Assembly: GCF_947498005.1 (NCBI RefSeq)
Contig: NZ_CANMIW010000003.1
Span: 62,001-126,000, forward strand
DNA length: 64,000 nt
Reading direction: 5' to 3'
Source: an uncultured Winogradskyella sp.
GTDB lineage: Bacteria > Bacteroidota > Bacteroidia > Flavobacteriales > Flavobacteriaceae
Shown piece by piece: positions 17,817 through 26,144 of this stretch. The stretch's first letter is position 1; every line of letters begins with the position of its first letter. Under the pieces are notes generated by a model. It did not search any database. It was not told where the DNA came from and was given only the letters and a program-made list of their open reading frames with translations. The position numbers were made by a program, and so were the translations under genes.

Positions 17817-18121
17817 ATCACAAATATTTAATGATTAGCTGTAACGAAGTTAGTTAAAATTAAAGTGGCTTGGACAGCCTTAATATCTACACAATGATTT
17901 TAATTAATACCTTGTCTATGTATTGTCTATATGAATAGATATTAATTTTCTTGTTAAGGTATTTAAAATCAATTATTTGCAGTTAGTTAGATTTTTTGGG
18001 CTACATGGTAGATATATAAAATTTCGATTCCGCTGTCCATACTTTGTCCATGCCAAAAATTAGATTTTAGTGGATTTGACTTCTAGTTTTGACTCAGAAA
18101 CAATTCGCAAAATTATGTATT
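17817..18121. other. 305-bp divergent regulatory region
   Basis: This region separates the TPR/HTH regulator from the divergent lipoprotein gene. It holds two pairs of octamers of the form NTGTCYAT, described separately. I find no exact TAnnTTTG promoter on either strand. Confidence 0.5.
17912..18051 (+). repeat. Two tandem pairs of NTGTCYAT octamers with 11-bp spacing (candidate operator)
   Basis: TTGTCTAT starts at 17,912 and again at 17,923. CTGTCCAT starts at 18,033 and TTGTCCAT at 18,044. Within each pair the copies are 11 bp apart, close to one helical turn, and the pairs are 121 bp apart. All four point the same way and lie between a regulator gene and its divergent neighbour. Head-to-tail copies at one-turn spacing are typical of binding sites for cooperative response regulators. 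Confidence 0.5.
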
Positions 18122-19744
18122 ATGAAAACAGCTATTAAAAATTTAAAATGTATTATGATGTGTACTTTACTACTCTTTGTATTTGGGTGTAGTAAAGAGG
18201 ATGATGGATCTGGTGATAGTGTGATTGAAGAGGTTAACGGTATTGGTGCAGACGATTTAGAAAATTATGGAGGAGACTTAGGTTTATTAATAAACACAAG
18301 AGACTTGGTTAAAAAAGGTTATAATCCTGTAAAAGTTAATATCACAACTACAGCAATACAAGGTAATTATGACCAAGAGCTGGTTGTTGACCCATTTACA
18401 AACATAGCACAGCTAAAACTCTCAATTGATGATTTAACAGAAATTGCAGTTGATGAACTGAGAGATGGTGTTGGTCTTGAGGTTGAAGTTTTAAACCCAT
18501 CAGATAACGTTATTTTATCTGAAACTTATAGTGTAGTTTCATTTGAAGAAAATGGAAACCAATTTGATATTGATGCTTCTAACTTAGAAGCAGTTTCTAA
18601 CAACTTACATTTTAATGGTGATATGCGCTATTACTTACAGTTAGTTGATGCTGGTGGTAACTTTGAAAATACTATTGTATGGAAACCTGGAAGTGGTGAT
18701 GATGGCAGTCTTAGGCTTGAAGAACGAACATCTTCTTTTAATCGAGGTATAACAAGTGAGCAATTTTATATATATCAATATCAAAACGAGGATAATACAG
18801 TTGCTGTTTATTCTGCTATAACCAATCGTTATTTAAGGATTGGGGAATCAACAAGAACATTTAGACAATCTGGTGCTTATTCCTTTCCATCTACGAATCC
18901 TAATTCTTTAGGCGCGGATTTAAAATTTATAGTTAAGAAAGAATCTAATGGTTTATATACTATCAGAGGTGCTTCTGATAATAAACCATTGAGAAGGATC
19001 GCAAATGGTTCTGATATGAATTGGCACACTAACGATAATGGTACCATTCAGTATTTTAGAATAATTAGTTTAGATATTGAATGGCAAGTCACTCAATTAG
19101 ATACCGAATATTTACAACCAATTATGCCTGCGGTTGTAACCTCTTTTGGTTTTAACAGTACCTTAAAAAATTGCGGATCAGGAAACCTAGAGCAACAAGT
19201 AGGAATTGAAAAAGACGTTACGACTACATACACAAATGCATTTTCTGAAACTATTGGTTTAAGTTCTAGAGTTACTACAAATGTTGATGTTACTGTAAGT
19301 GCAACTGCAGGAGCCAGTTTTTTTGGTAATGGAGGTTCTGTAACCGCTGAAGCATCGGCAGGATTGGAAGTTTCAACAGAAGCCAGTACATCATCTACAG
19401 TCTCAGCTGAAGAATCGGTTTCAGATACAAACACCTTCTTTTCAAATAGAATTGTGACAGTACCAGCAGGTAGCGCTTCATTGGTTTATGATGCTTACCA
19501 AACATATTCTAACGTTAAAGTGCCTTATGTAAAACGCTTAAGATTAACAGGTAATCATACCCAAGGCCCAGAGTCTATGTCTGGATTTGAAATTGCCACA
19601 CAGCTCGAAATTTCAAATTTTTTAGGTGTAATTACTAATATAGGTTCAGATTTTGTAGAGGTTACCATAAAAGGTAACATGTATTTAAATAATATTGTTG
19701 ATTCAGTAACCGAGGTAAGAGATGTTGCAGCGAATTGTAACTAA
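18122..19744 (+). CDS. Lipoprotein with beta-trefoil-like and aerolysin-like (beta-pore-forming) regions
   Basis: I place the start at the ATG at 18,122 (MKTAIKNLKCIMMC...), giving 540 residues; an in-frame TTG upstream adds 11. A lipoprotein signal ends in VFGC with Cys23, followed by an acidic linker (SKEDDGSGDS). Residues about 30-155 form an all-beta region of unknown type. Residues about 165-325 have three repeated units (QFYIYQYQNEDN..RYLRI, KFIVKKESNGLYTIRG..KPLRR, YFRIISLD) suggestive of a ricin-like beta-trefoil. Residues about 355-525 alternate Ser/Thr with hydrophobic residues (VTTNVDVTVSATAGASFF, SVTAEASAGLEVSTEAS), the hallmark of the insertion hairpin and stalk of aerolysin/ETX-MTX2 toxins. 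Lectin-plus-aerolysin is a known toxin layout, but homology here is inferred by pattern. It may be regulated by the divergent TPR/HTH protein. Confidence 0.65.
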   Translation: MKTAIKNLKCIMMCTLLLFVFGCSKEDDGSGDSVIEEVNGIGADDLENYGGDLGLLINTRDLVKKGYNPVKVNITTTAIQGNYDQELVVDPFTNIAQLKLSIDDLTEIAVDELRDGVGLEVEVLNPSDNVILSETYSVVSFEENGNQFDIDASNLEAVSNNLHFNGDMRYYLQLVDAGGNFENTIVWKPGSGDDGSLRLEERTSSFNRGITSEQFYIYQYQNEDNTVAVYSAITNRYLRIGESTRTFRQSGAYSFPSTNPNSLGADLKFIVKKESNGLYTIRGASDNKPLRRIANGSDMNWHTNDNGTIQYFRIISLDIEWQVTQLDTEYLQPIMPAVVTSFGFNSTLKNCGSGNLEQQVGIEKDVTTTYTNAFSETIGLSSRVTTNVDVTVSATAGASFFGNGGSVTAEASAGLEVSTEASTSSTVSAEESVSDTNTFFSNRIVTVPAGSASLVYDAYQTYSNVKVPYVKRLRLTGNHTQGPESMSGFEIATQLEISNFLGVITNIGSDFVEVTIKGNMYLNNIVDSVTEVRDVAANCN

Positions 19745-19762
19745 TATTGCTAGCAATTCTTG

Positions 19763-19796
19763 AAAAACGATGGCGTTATTGCCATCGTTTTTTTTA
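19763..19796. terminator. Bidirectional terminator between the lipoprotein gene and mutS2
   Basis: AAAACGATGGC, the loop GTTATT and GCCATCGTTTT form a perfect 11-bp stem, followed by T-runs on both strands. It serves the forward lipoprotein gene and the reverse mutS2 gene, and its T-tract overlaps the mutS2 stop codon. Confidence 0.9.
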
Positions 19797-21959
19797 TTTT
19801 TTAGCCTCAACCAATTCTAATTGGTCTAAGCTAACGTTAGTGGTAAACATGCCATAATTAACATTGGCTTTGCCTTTTTCTATAGAATCTATGCTACCAA
19901 TGGCTCTTCCATCTTGCATACGTACACGATCCCCAATTTTTAAAATTGGTTTTGGTTTTTCTACTTTTACGTCTTTCTTTTTAGTCGCTTTTTTCTTTTT
20001 TCGTATAACTTCAACTTTCTTTTCTGCTTCAGCTTTTACTTGACGTTCTTTATGTTTCTCAGCACGTTTTTGTTTTGCTGAAAGCTTTTTTCGTTTTGAA
20101 TTTTCTATTTGTACCAAACGGAATAATTCCGCCATTAATTCGCGCTTCTTTTTGTCTTCAAAATACTTTTCAGAGATGTCGTTGACTTTCTGACCTAAGT
20201 AAATTAAGCGTTGGTTAGAATCGTATAACTCTTGAAAGTTCTCTAATTTCTTTTGCACCTTAGCATTAATTTCTTCTAATTTATCTGCTTCTGAAATTTT
20301 CTTTTTTTCGTTTTCTTTAAGTGAACGTTCTGTACGTTCTAATTTGCTGCGTTCTTTCTGTAGCTTTGCTATAGTGGCATCAAACCTAACTTTGCCACGT
20401 TCTATCTTCTTTTTAGATTTATTGATTAGGCTATACGGAATGCCATTCTTTTGTGCGACTTCAAAAGTGAATGAACTTCCGGCTTGCCCAACGGCCAATT
20501 TGTACATTGGCTCTAGAGTACGCTCATTAAAAAGCATGTTGGCATTTTCAATATGAGGTAACTCATTAGCGAGCAACTTTAGGTTTGAATAATGCGTAGT
20601 TATAATTCCAAAAGCCTCACGCTCGTAAAAGACTTCCAAAAACGTTTCAGCTAAAGCACCTCCTAATTCGGGATCACTTCCAGTTCCAAACTCATCTATT
20701 AAAAACAAGGTTTTATTATTACACTTTTTCAGGAAATAATTCATTTGTTTTAAGCGATAGCTGTAGGTACTTAAATGATTTTCTATGGACTGGTTATCGC
20801 CTATATCACTTAAAATTCTATCAAATAAACATACGTAGCTTCGCTCATGGACAGGAATTAACATACCACTTTGTAGCATGGTTTGTAATAAGCCAACAGT
20901 TTTAAGTGTAATACTTTTTCCACCAGCATTTGGGCCAGAGATAACAATAATTCTGCTATCTTTTTTTAGGCCAATAGTTTGCGGAAATGTTGTTTCACCT
21001 TTTTCTTTATTGTTTAAATAGAGTAGAGGATGATAAGCATCGCGCAAATGCATACTGCGTTCCTTTGAGAATTCTGGTAAAATAGCATCCATGCTTTGTG
21101 CATATTTTGCTTTGGCAGAAATGAGATCTATTTGTGTTAAAAAGGACTGATAATCTTTAAGAAGTGGCAAAAACATACGAATGTAACCGGTTAGTTCTTT
21201 TAAGATTTTTATGACCTCTTCTTTTTCCTCATATTCTAAATTGTTGAGTTCTCTGGTATGTTGTAACGTAGTTTCTGGCTCAATGTAAACAATGCTTCCG
21301 GTTTTGCTTCCACCCATTATGGCACCACGTACTTTTCTGCGATACATTGCTTTTACAGCTAGTACACGTTTGTTTTCTACCACAGATTCTCTAATGTCGT
21401 CTAAATAATCTAAGTTGTGATAGGTGTTTAAAGCCGAAGAAAAACTACTATTTATTTTGCCTTTGAGTTGATTTATAGATTTACGTAATTTGGATAAAAG
21501 GGGAGAAGCGTTGTCTTTTATATCTCCAAAACGGTCCACAACAGCATCAATTTGTTCTATTATAGTCGTATTGATTTCTATAGGCTGGCTGTAAGTGTAT
21601 AATTTAGGATAATACTCTTCAAACTTCTTTAAAAACTTTAAAATAGTATTTACAGTTAGTGACATGCTTACTATTTTCTGTAAGCTAGAAACCTCGAGAT
21701 AAGTATTCTCTATTTTAAGTAATTTTAATTCTTTGGCAATAGTTTCAAATCCATGATTAGGAATTCTATTTTCATTTTCAAAAGATGATAGGTATTCATT
21801 AACATACGCCAGTTCTAACTTTAAATGTTCTTCTTCCTTAAATGGAAGAATAGCAAGCACAGCTTCTTTTCCTAGAGCTGTTAATGTATGTCTGCTAATT
21901 TGATCTAAAACTGTAAAAAACTCAAGGTCTTTTAGTGTTTTTTCATGAATATTTATCAT
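19794..21959 (-). CDS. mutS2: MutS2-family protein lacking the Smr nuclease domain
   Basis: The 721-residue protein has the MutS core and clamp helices (about 1-330) and a MutS-type ATPase: Walker A GPNAGGKS at 342-349, the TTH loop (IITTHYSN) and Walker B FLIDEFGTGSD. A long Lys/Glu-rich coiled coil then leads to a KOW/SH3-like end (IGDRVRMQDGRAIGSIDSI). Canonical MutS2 is about 780 residues and ends in an Smr endonuclease domain; this one stops before it. MutS2 proteins act in suppression of recombination or in rescue of collided ribosomes. Without Smr, any cleavage would need a partner. The ATG at 21,959 is preceded by a TAAATTTG (-7-like) at 21,988-21,995. Confidence 0.9.
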   Translation of the reverse strand: MINIHEKTLKDLEFFTVLDQISRHTLTALGKEAVLAILPFKEEEHLKLELAYVNEYLSSFENENRIPNHGFETIAKELKLLKIENTYLEVSSLQKIVSMSLTVNTILKFLKKFEEYYPKLYTYSQPIEINTTIIEQIDAVVDRFGDIKDNASPLLSKLRKSINQLKGKINSSFSSALNTYHNLDYLDDIRESVVENKRVLAVKAMYRRKVRGAIMGGSKTGSIVYIEPETTLQHTRELNNLEYEEKEEVIKILKELTGYIRMFLPLLKDYQSFLTQIDLISAKAKYAQSMDAILPEFSKERSMHLRDAYHPLLYLNNKEKGETTFPQTIGLKKDSRIIVISGPNAGGKSITLKTVGLLQTMLQSGMLIPVHERSYVCLFDRILSDIGDNQSIENHLSTYSYRLKQMNYFLKKCNNKTLFLIDEFGTGSDPELGGALAETFLEVFYEREAFGIITTHYSNLKLLANELPHIENANMLFNERTLEPMYKLAVGQAGSSFTFEVAQKNGIPYSLINKSKKKIERGKVRFDATIAKLQKERSKLERTERSLKENEKKKISEADKLEEINAKVQKKLENFQELYDSNQRLIYLGQKVNDISEKYFEDKKKRELMAELFRLVQIENSKRKKLSAKQKRAEKHKERQVKAEAEKKVEVIRKKKKATKKKDVKVEKPKPILKIGDRVRMQDGRAIGSIDSIEKGKANVNYGMFTTNVSLDQLELVEAKK

Positions 21960-22067
21960 GTAATTATCTTTCTTTTTTAAAGCCTTACAAATTTAGGGTA
22001 AAAGAGGCTATATGCCTAATACTGCAAAGTGCTTTTGTTCTATCTATAATTATTATAGATGTTTCTT

Positions 22068-22075
22068 TATTTTTG
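22068..22075 (+). promoter_or_regulatory. Candidate -7 promoter element of ung (TATTTTTG)
   Basis: TATTTTTG matches TAnnTTTG and lies 20 nt before the ung ATG. No TTG is found at the normal -33 distance, so the call is tentative. Confidence 0.3.
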
Positions 22076-22095
22076 AATTTTAATTAGAACCTTTT

Positions 22096-22770
22096 ATGAA
22101 CTTAAAAATTGATAATAGCTGGAAAAAACATCTTCAACCAGAATTTGATAAACCTTATTTTAAAGATTTAATGGATTTTGTTGCGCATGAATATCAAAAT
22201 TATGAGTGTTTTCCGCCAGAACCTGAAATCTTTAATGCCTTTAATCAATTTGATTTTAATGACCTAAAGGTGGTTATTATTGGTCAAGACCCTTATCACG
22301 ATGTTGGTCAAGCTAATGGATTATGCTTTTCTGTAAATGATGGTATAAAGCATCCACCTTCATTGGTCAATATATTTAAAGAACTTGAAACCGATTTAAA
22401 AATTCCCTACCCTAAAAGAGGTAACTTAATGCCTTGGACTAAACAAGGTATTCTATTATTAAATGCTACACTAACAGTTAGAGCTCATAAAGCTGGTAGT
22501 CATCAAAAACAAGGATGGGAAACTTTTACAGATGCTGTAATTAAAACAATCAATGATGAAAAAAGCAATGTGGTTTTTTTACTTTGGGGCGGATTTGCTA
22601 AGAAAAAAATAAAACTAATAGACACTACAAAACATATAGTTTTACAAAGCGGTCATCCTTCACCTTTAAGTGCGAATAGAGGGTATTGGTTTGGTAATAA
22701 ATGTTTTAGTGAAACTAACTCCCAGTTGCTGCAAGTTGGCCAGCATCCAATTGTTTGGTCTTTAGCTTAG
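22096..22770 (+). CDS. ung: Uracil-DNA glycosylase (family 1)
   Basis: This enzyme removes uracil from DNA to start base-excision repair. The 224-residue product has the water-activating motif GQDPYHD (catalytic Asp in GQDPYH), the substrate loop NPPSLVNIF-like segment (KHPPSLVNIFKEL), LLLNATLTVRAHKAGSH and the DNA-intercalation loop HPSPLSANRGYWF. All are intact and the length is normal. The ATG at 22,096 gives the expected N-terminus (NLKIDNSWKKHL). Its 3' end overlaps a small reverse-strand gene by 56 bp. Confidence 0.97.
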   Translation: MNLKIDNSWKKHLQPEFDKPYFKDLMDFVAHEYQNYECFPPEPEIFNAFNQFDFNDLKVVIIGQDPYHDVGQANGLCFSVNDGIKHPPSLVNIFKELETDLKIPYPKRGNLMPWTKQGILLLNATLTVRAHKAGSHQKQGWETFTDAVIKTINDEKSNVVFLLWGGFAKKKIKLIDTTKHIVLQSGHPSPLSANRGYWFGNKCFSETNSQLLQVGQHPIVWSLA

Positions 22771-22924
22771 CATGTTTAGTTTGAAGCGTAACATTTTTCT
22801 TTACCTTTAAATACGGAGGAATTCTATTATCTGCTTTTTTAGGTGTTTTGTTACAGCTAAATACCAATAACAAAAAATTCAATGCGACTAGAGAAGCTAG
22901 AATAATTGCTATGGTTAATATCAT
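22715..22924 (-). CDS. Small membrane or lipoprotein overlapping ung
   Basis: The 69-residue frame starts with an N-terminal hydrophobic helix (ILTIAIILASLVALNFLLLVF) running into SCNK, which could be a lipobox-like end or simply a membrane anchor. A basic tail rich in Lys and Thr follows and ends in QLAATGS. The last 56 bp are antisense to the end of ung. I keep it because the frame has a well-formed membrane segment followed by a coherent polar tail and lies largely outside ung. The function is unknown; it could still be spurious. Confidence 0.5.
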   Translation of the reverse strand: MILTIAIILASLVALNFLLLVFSCNKTPKKADNRIPPYLKVKKNVTLQTKHAKLKTKQLDAGQLAATGS

Positions 22925-22948
22925 ATTAGGTTAATTACTTGATTGGTT

Positions 22949-22964
22949 GTAAGCATGTGCTTAC
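22949..22964. promoter_or_regulatory. Short palindrome upstream of the small membrane protein gene
   Basis: GTAAGCA, TG and TGCTTAC form 7-bp arms, 25 nt upstream of the ATG at 22,924. It is more GC-rich than the surrounding sequence and has no T-run. It may be an operator or a small RNA hairpin. Confidence 0.3.
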
Positions 22965-23087
22965 TTCAAATATAAATAAATTTTTGAAATATTAAAACAT
23001 ATAGCTAGAAACAGTTTTAATTTAGTTGATTTATTCTCAGAAATCAAGCGGTATGAAAAGAAAAAAATGAATAATCAATACATTATT

Positions 23088-23942
23088 TTAAATTTTATGT
23101 ATTAAATCTAGATAGTCTACTTTTTTAGGAATAATGTTTAAATCGAATAATTGGTTCTGAACATTATTTATAGTGTCTTCAGTCATTACGGTTTGCGACC
23201 ACTCAGTTAAAGACAACCACTCTTGCACATCTTCTAATTCTTGTTCGTATCTATTGGCTATAGTTTTATCTATACTAGGAATTGATTTAAACTCAGAAGT
23301 TGTTTGATTAATGATGTCTAATATAGTTTTTAAAGTATCTCCATCGTTTTCAATAAAGTCTTCACGTACAGCAATAACAAAACAAGGCCAAGGTGTTGGG
23401 AAATTTGCAATACGTCTAAATATGCCATCGTCTACAATAGGCTTTGTGGTAAATTTTTCCCACATAAAATAATCTGCTTTACCTTCTGTAAGACCTCTCA
23501 CAGCGCCATCTAAGTTTTTTATAACTTCAAAATTGAGATCTTTTTCTAAATCCCAATTATTATTTTTGGCATTGATGTAAGCCATAAGATGAGAGCCAGA
23601 TCCATATCTACTAATAGCCGCTCTTTTACCTTTAATATCTTCTACGGTTTTAAAGCTTGAATCTGCAGCCACATGAATTCCCCAATTTAATGGCGACTCT
23701 ACAAATGTTTGAACAATTTTTGAAGGATTTCCATCAATAATATCCTTTATAACACCTTCTGTTAAGATCACTGCCATATCAATTTCTCCAGACCTAAGTG
23801 CTTTGCACATTGCACCTGTTCCTCCATGATAATCGTGCCATCTTAAATTGATGTCTTGATCTTTGTATTCCCCATTTTTCAATGTTAAGTACCAGGCTAA
23901 ATTAAAATGTTCTGGTACGCCTCCAATATTTACTTTTTTCAT
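23088..23942 (-). CDS. Substrate-binding-protein-like (NMT1/SsuA type) without signal peptide
   Basis: The 284-residue protein has the fold pattern of ABC-transporter periplasmic binding proteins of the NMT1/THI5/SsuA group: VNIGGVPEHFNLAWYLTLKNG at the N-terminus, GTGAMCKALRSGEIDMAVILTEG, DIKGKRAAISRYGSGSHLMAY in the hinge region, and WEKFTTKPIVDDG. It lacks a signal peptide and starts directly with the first beta strand, so it is probably cytoplasmic. No permease or ATPase gene is nearby. A non-transport role, for example as an enzyme or ligand sensor, is therefore likely. It lies 47 nt after the nucleoside phosphorylase gene on the same strand. Confidence 0.8.
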   Translation of the reverse strand: MKKVNIGGVPEHFNLAWYLTLKNGEYKDQDINLRWHDYHGGTGAMCKALRSGEIDMAVILTEGVIKDIIDGNPSKIVQTFVESPLNWGIHVAADSSFKTVEDIKGKRAAISRYGSGSHLMAYINAKNNNWDLEKDLNFEVIKNLDGAVRGLTEGKADYFMWEKFTTKPIVDDGIFRRIANFPTPWPCFVIAVREDFIENDGDTLKTILDIINQTTSEFKSIPSIDKTIANRYEQELEDVQEWLSLTEWSQTVMTEDTINNVQNQLFDLNIIPKKVDYLDLIHKI

Positions 23943-23989
23943 CTTATGCTGAACTAGCTTCTGTGTTTTATCTACTAAGAAGAAGTTTT

Positions 23990-24862
23990 TTATATATTAA
24001 CAATACGCTCTAAAGCATATTTTATCAGTTTTTCTACTGTTTTTTTAGGGTCTTTACTAAAATCACCATTTGCTCTATTTGCTATTATCGCATTTAAAGA
24101 CAATGCCTCATGACCTAACAATTTTGAAAGTCCATAAATCACAGAAGTCTCCATTTCAAAATTTGTAATTCTGAAATCTTTATAACTAAAGTTATCTAAT
24201 TTTGAATTAAGACTAGCATCTTGAAGAGGTAAACGTAAAACTCTGCCTTGAGGACCGTAGAAACCACCAGCTGTTCCGGTCATTCCTTTAAAGATTTTAT
24301 CGCCCTCAAAATATTTTTCTAAATATTTACTATTATTTATAATAATTGGTCTGGCTTTATTCTTATCCCAATTAGTATGTTTTATAAATTCATCTTCAAT
24401 CTCAGGATTACTAATACCTTCAATTTGATAAAAGTGTAACATACCATTGATATCTAATGCATGTGTGCTAATTAAAAAAGAGTCTACAGGAATATCATTT
24501 TGTAAAGATCCTGATGTACCAATTCTTATTATATTAAGACTTGATAATTCAGTTTTAGGTTTCCTAGTTTTAAGGTCTATATTAACTAAAGCGTCTAATT
24601 CATTTAAAACAATATCAATATTATCTGGACCAATACCTGTAGAAATAACAGTAATACGTTTGTCTTGATAATAACCTGTTTGTGTTTTAAATTCGCGCTT
24701 TTGTGTACTAAATTCTATGCTATCAAAATGTTTTGTGATTTTCTCAACTCTATCTTGATCACCGACAAAGATTATAGTATCTGAAATATCTTCAGGTTTC
24801 AGGTTTAAATGATAAACACTACCATCAGGATTTAATATTAATTCTGAATCTTTAATCGACAT
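23990..24862 (-). CDS. Nucleoside phosphorylase (uridine phosphorylase-like)
   Basis: The 290-residue protein belongs to the PNP/UDP phosphorylase superfamily. Visible signatures are VGDQDRVEKI at the phosphate site, STGIGPDNIDIVLNEL, RIGTSGSLQ (the family GTxGgl motif) and NFEMETSVIYGLSKLLGHEAL, where the FEMET segment binds the ribose. It cleaves nucleosides to base and ribose-1-phosphate in salvage. The length is slightly above that of E. coli Udp. Base specificity is not clear. The start overlaps the end of the DUF1835 gene by 11 bp, so the two are translationally coupled. Confidence 0.88.
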   Translation of the reverse strand: MSIKDSELILNPDGSVYHLNLKPEDISDTIIFVGDQDRVEKITKHFDSIEFSTQKREFKTQTGYYQDKRITVISTGIGPDNIDIVLNELDALVNIDLKTRKPKTELSSLNIIRIGTSGSLQNDIPVDSFLISTHALDINGMLHFYQIEGISNPEIEDEFIKHTNWDKNKARPIIINNSKYLEKYFEGDKIFKGMTGTAGGFYGPQGRVLRLPLQDASLNSKLDNFSYKDFRITNFEMETSVIYGLSKLLGHEALSLNAIIANRANGDFSKDPKKTVEKLIKYALERIVNI

Positions 24863-25793
24863 TTTTAATTGTTTTAATTAATTTATTTTCTTCAACATTA
24901 AACTGATATGCCAATCGATTTACACCACCATAGTCCATGTCATTATTTATTTCTGATGCAAAATTATGTTGTTTTAGTAGAGCTTCATGACCTTTTCTAG
25001 TCAATTTAACGCCATCGTCTTCCACTGAATAGAATAGTGCAAGTTTCTCAATTTTCCGTTCTAATTGAAGGTCTCCATATCCATAATAACCTTGATAATT
25101 GAGACAATACAAAAGTAGGTGATTTAAAGATTTAATATCATTCTCGTTTATAATCTTTAAAATATTTCCTTCTATTGTGCCTAAGCCACTTTTTTGGTCT
25201 GGAAAACGTTTTAAATGCGCTTTTAGACAATTGCTCATATATTTAAAGCTAGACTTTGTAACTATGTATGGTTTTAAAATGTTATGGTCTTTACCGCAAT
25301 ATGTTCGCCATAAGGCAATTGCTAAATCTATATCTTCTTGAGTAAGTAAAACCTTATTAGCGTAGTGCGCTTTTAATTGGCCAGAGCTTAATTCAGCTAA
25401 CCCTTTTAAACTGTTTTCTCCTTTAATTCTTCCGCTACAAATAAGGTATAACGGTTTTTTAATTTCTTTTTGATGCAATAAATTAATAACACCAAGTAAA
25501 TTTATATGGCAAAATAAATCGTACTCGAACCAAAGATTAATTTCATCATATTGTTCAATATGATCTAACTTTACTAGCTCTTTTTGAAGTTCTTTTTCGT
25601 TAACTTCAATATTATAATAAGTTTTTAAAAATTCTCGCCTAAGGTCAAAAAACTCTTTAGAATCTATTTTTGGTATGGTTGGTCCTTCACATAGTATTTC
25701 TTGCCATGTGAGTATTTCTTCAGTAAAATCGAGTTCTCTCAAGTAGTCTGTAAGTGCGTTACCGTTTGTGATATGCAATGCATTTTTTGTCAT
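24852..25793 (-). CDS. DUF1835 domain-containing protein
   Basis: The 313-residue cytoplasmic protein starts with the DUF1835 signature (LHITNGNALTDYLRELDF, TWQEILCEGPT) and has a helical C-terminal region. Family members are found widely in Firmicutes and Bacteroidota, with no established activity. It sits between the SUI1 gene (5 nt upstream) and the nucleoside phosphorylase gene (11-bp overlap), which points to one transcript. No catalytic motif is obvious to me. Confidence 0.82.
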   Translation of the reverse strand: MTKNALHITNGNALTDYLRELDFTEEILTWQEILCEGPTIPKIDSKEFFDLRREFLKTYYNIEVNEKELQKELVKLDHIEQYDEINLWFEYDLFCHINLLGVINLLHQKEIKKPLYLICSGRIKGENSLKGLAELSSGQLKAHYANKVLLTQEDIDLAIALWRTYCGKDHNILKPYIVTKSSFKYMSNCLKAHLKRFPDQKSGLGTIEGNILKIINENDIKSLNHLLLYCLNYQGYYGYGDLQLERKIEKLALFYSVEDDGVKLTRKGHEALLKQHNFASEINNDMDYGGVNRLAYQFNVEENKLIKTIKNVD

Positions 25794-25798
25794 ATAGA

Positions 25799-26128
25799 TT
25801 AGCCTCCAACTCGTTTTACATTAAATCCTTTTTCTTCTAGCATTGCCATAATTTTATCTCTGTAATCACCTTGAATTATGATTTTATCATCTTTAAAACT
25901 TCCACCCACACTGAGTTTAGTTTTTAATTCTTTGGCTAATTTTTTAAAATCTTCTGTAGCTCCTGTATAACCTTCTAATATGGTAATAGGTTTGCCTTTT
26001 CGTTTTTCGTATTTACAGATTATAGGATCATCTTGTAACCAAAGGTTATCTTTAGAATCTTTAGATTGGTCTGAAGGTTCTGGTGTATGATCTGGAAACA
26101 GATTTTTTAATTGGTCTTGTAAATCCAT
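25799..26128 (-). CDS. SUI1/eIF1-type translation factor (YciH-like)
   Basis: The 109-residue protein has a polar N-terminal tail and a SUI1 domain: YEKRKGKPITILEGYTGA, LAKELKTKLSVGGSFKDD, IIIQGDYRDKIMAMLEEKGF and KRVGG at the end. The GG-loop (VGGSFKD) matches eIF1/YciH proteins, which bind the small ribosomal subunit near the P site and affect start-codon choice. Its role in bacteria is not settled. It is the first of the four reverse genes running to 23,088. Confidence 0.9.
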   Translation of the reverse strand: MDLQDQLKNLFPDHTPEPSDQSKDSKDNLWLQDDPIICKYEKRKGKPITILEGYTGATEDFKKLAKELKTKLSVGGSFKDDKIIIQGDYRDKIMAMLEEKGFNVKRVGG

Positions 26129-26144
26129 TTTTTAAGTCTTCTGT

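Noticed and set aside
18089..18121. TTG-initiated extension of the pore-forming-like lipoprotein
   Set aside because: It would place 11 polar residues ahead of a normal lipoprotein signal peptide; the ATG at 18,122 fits better.
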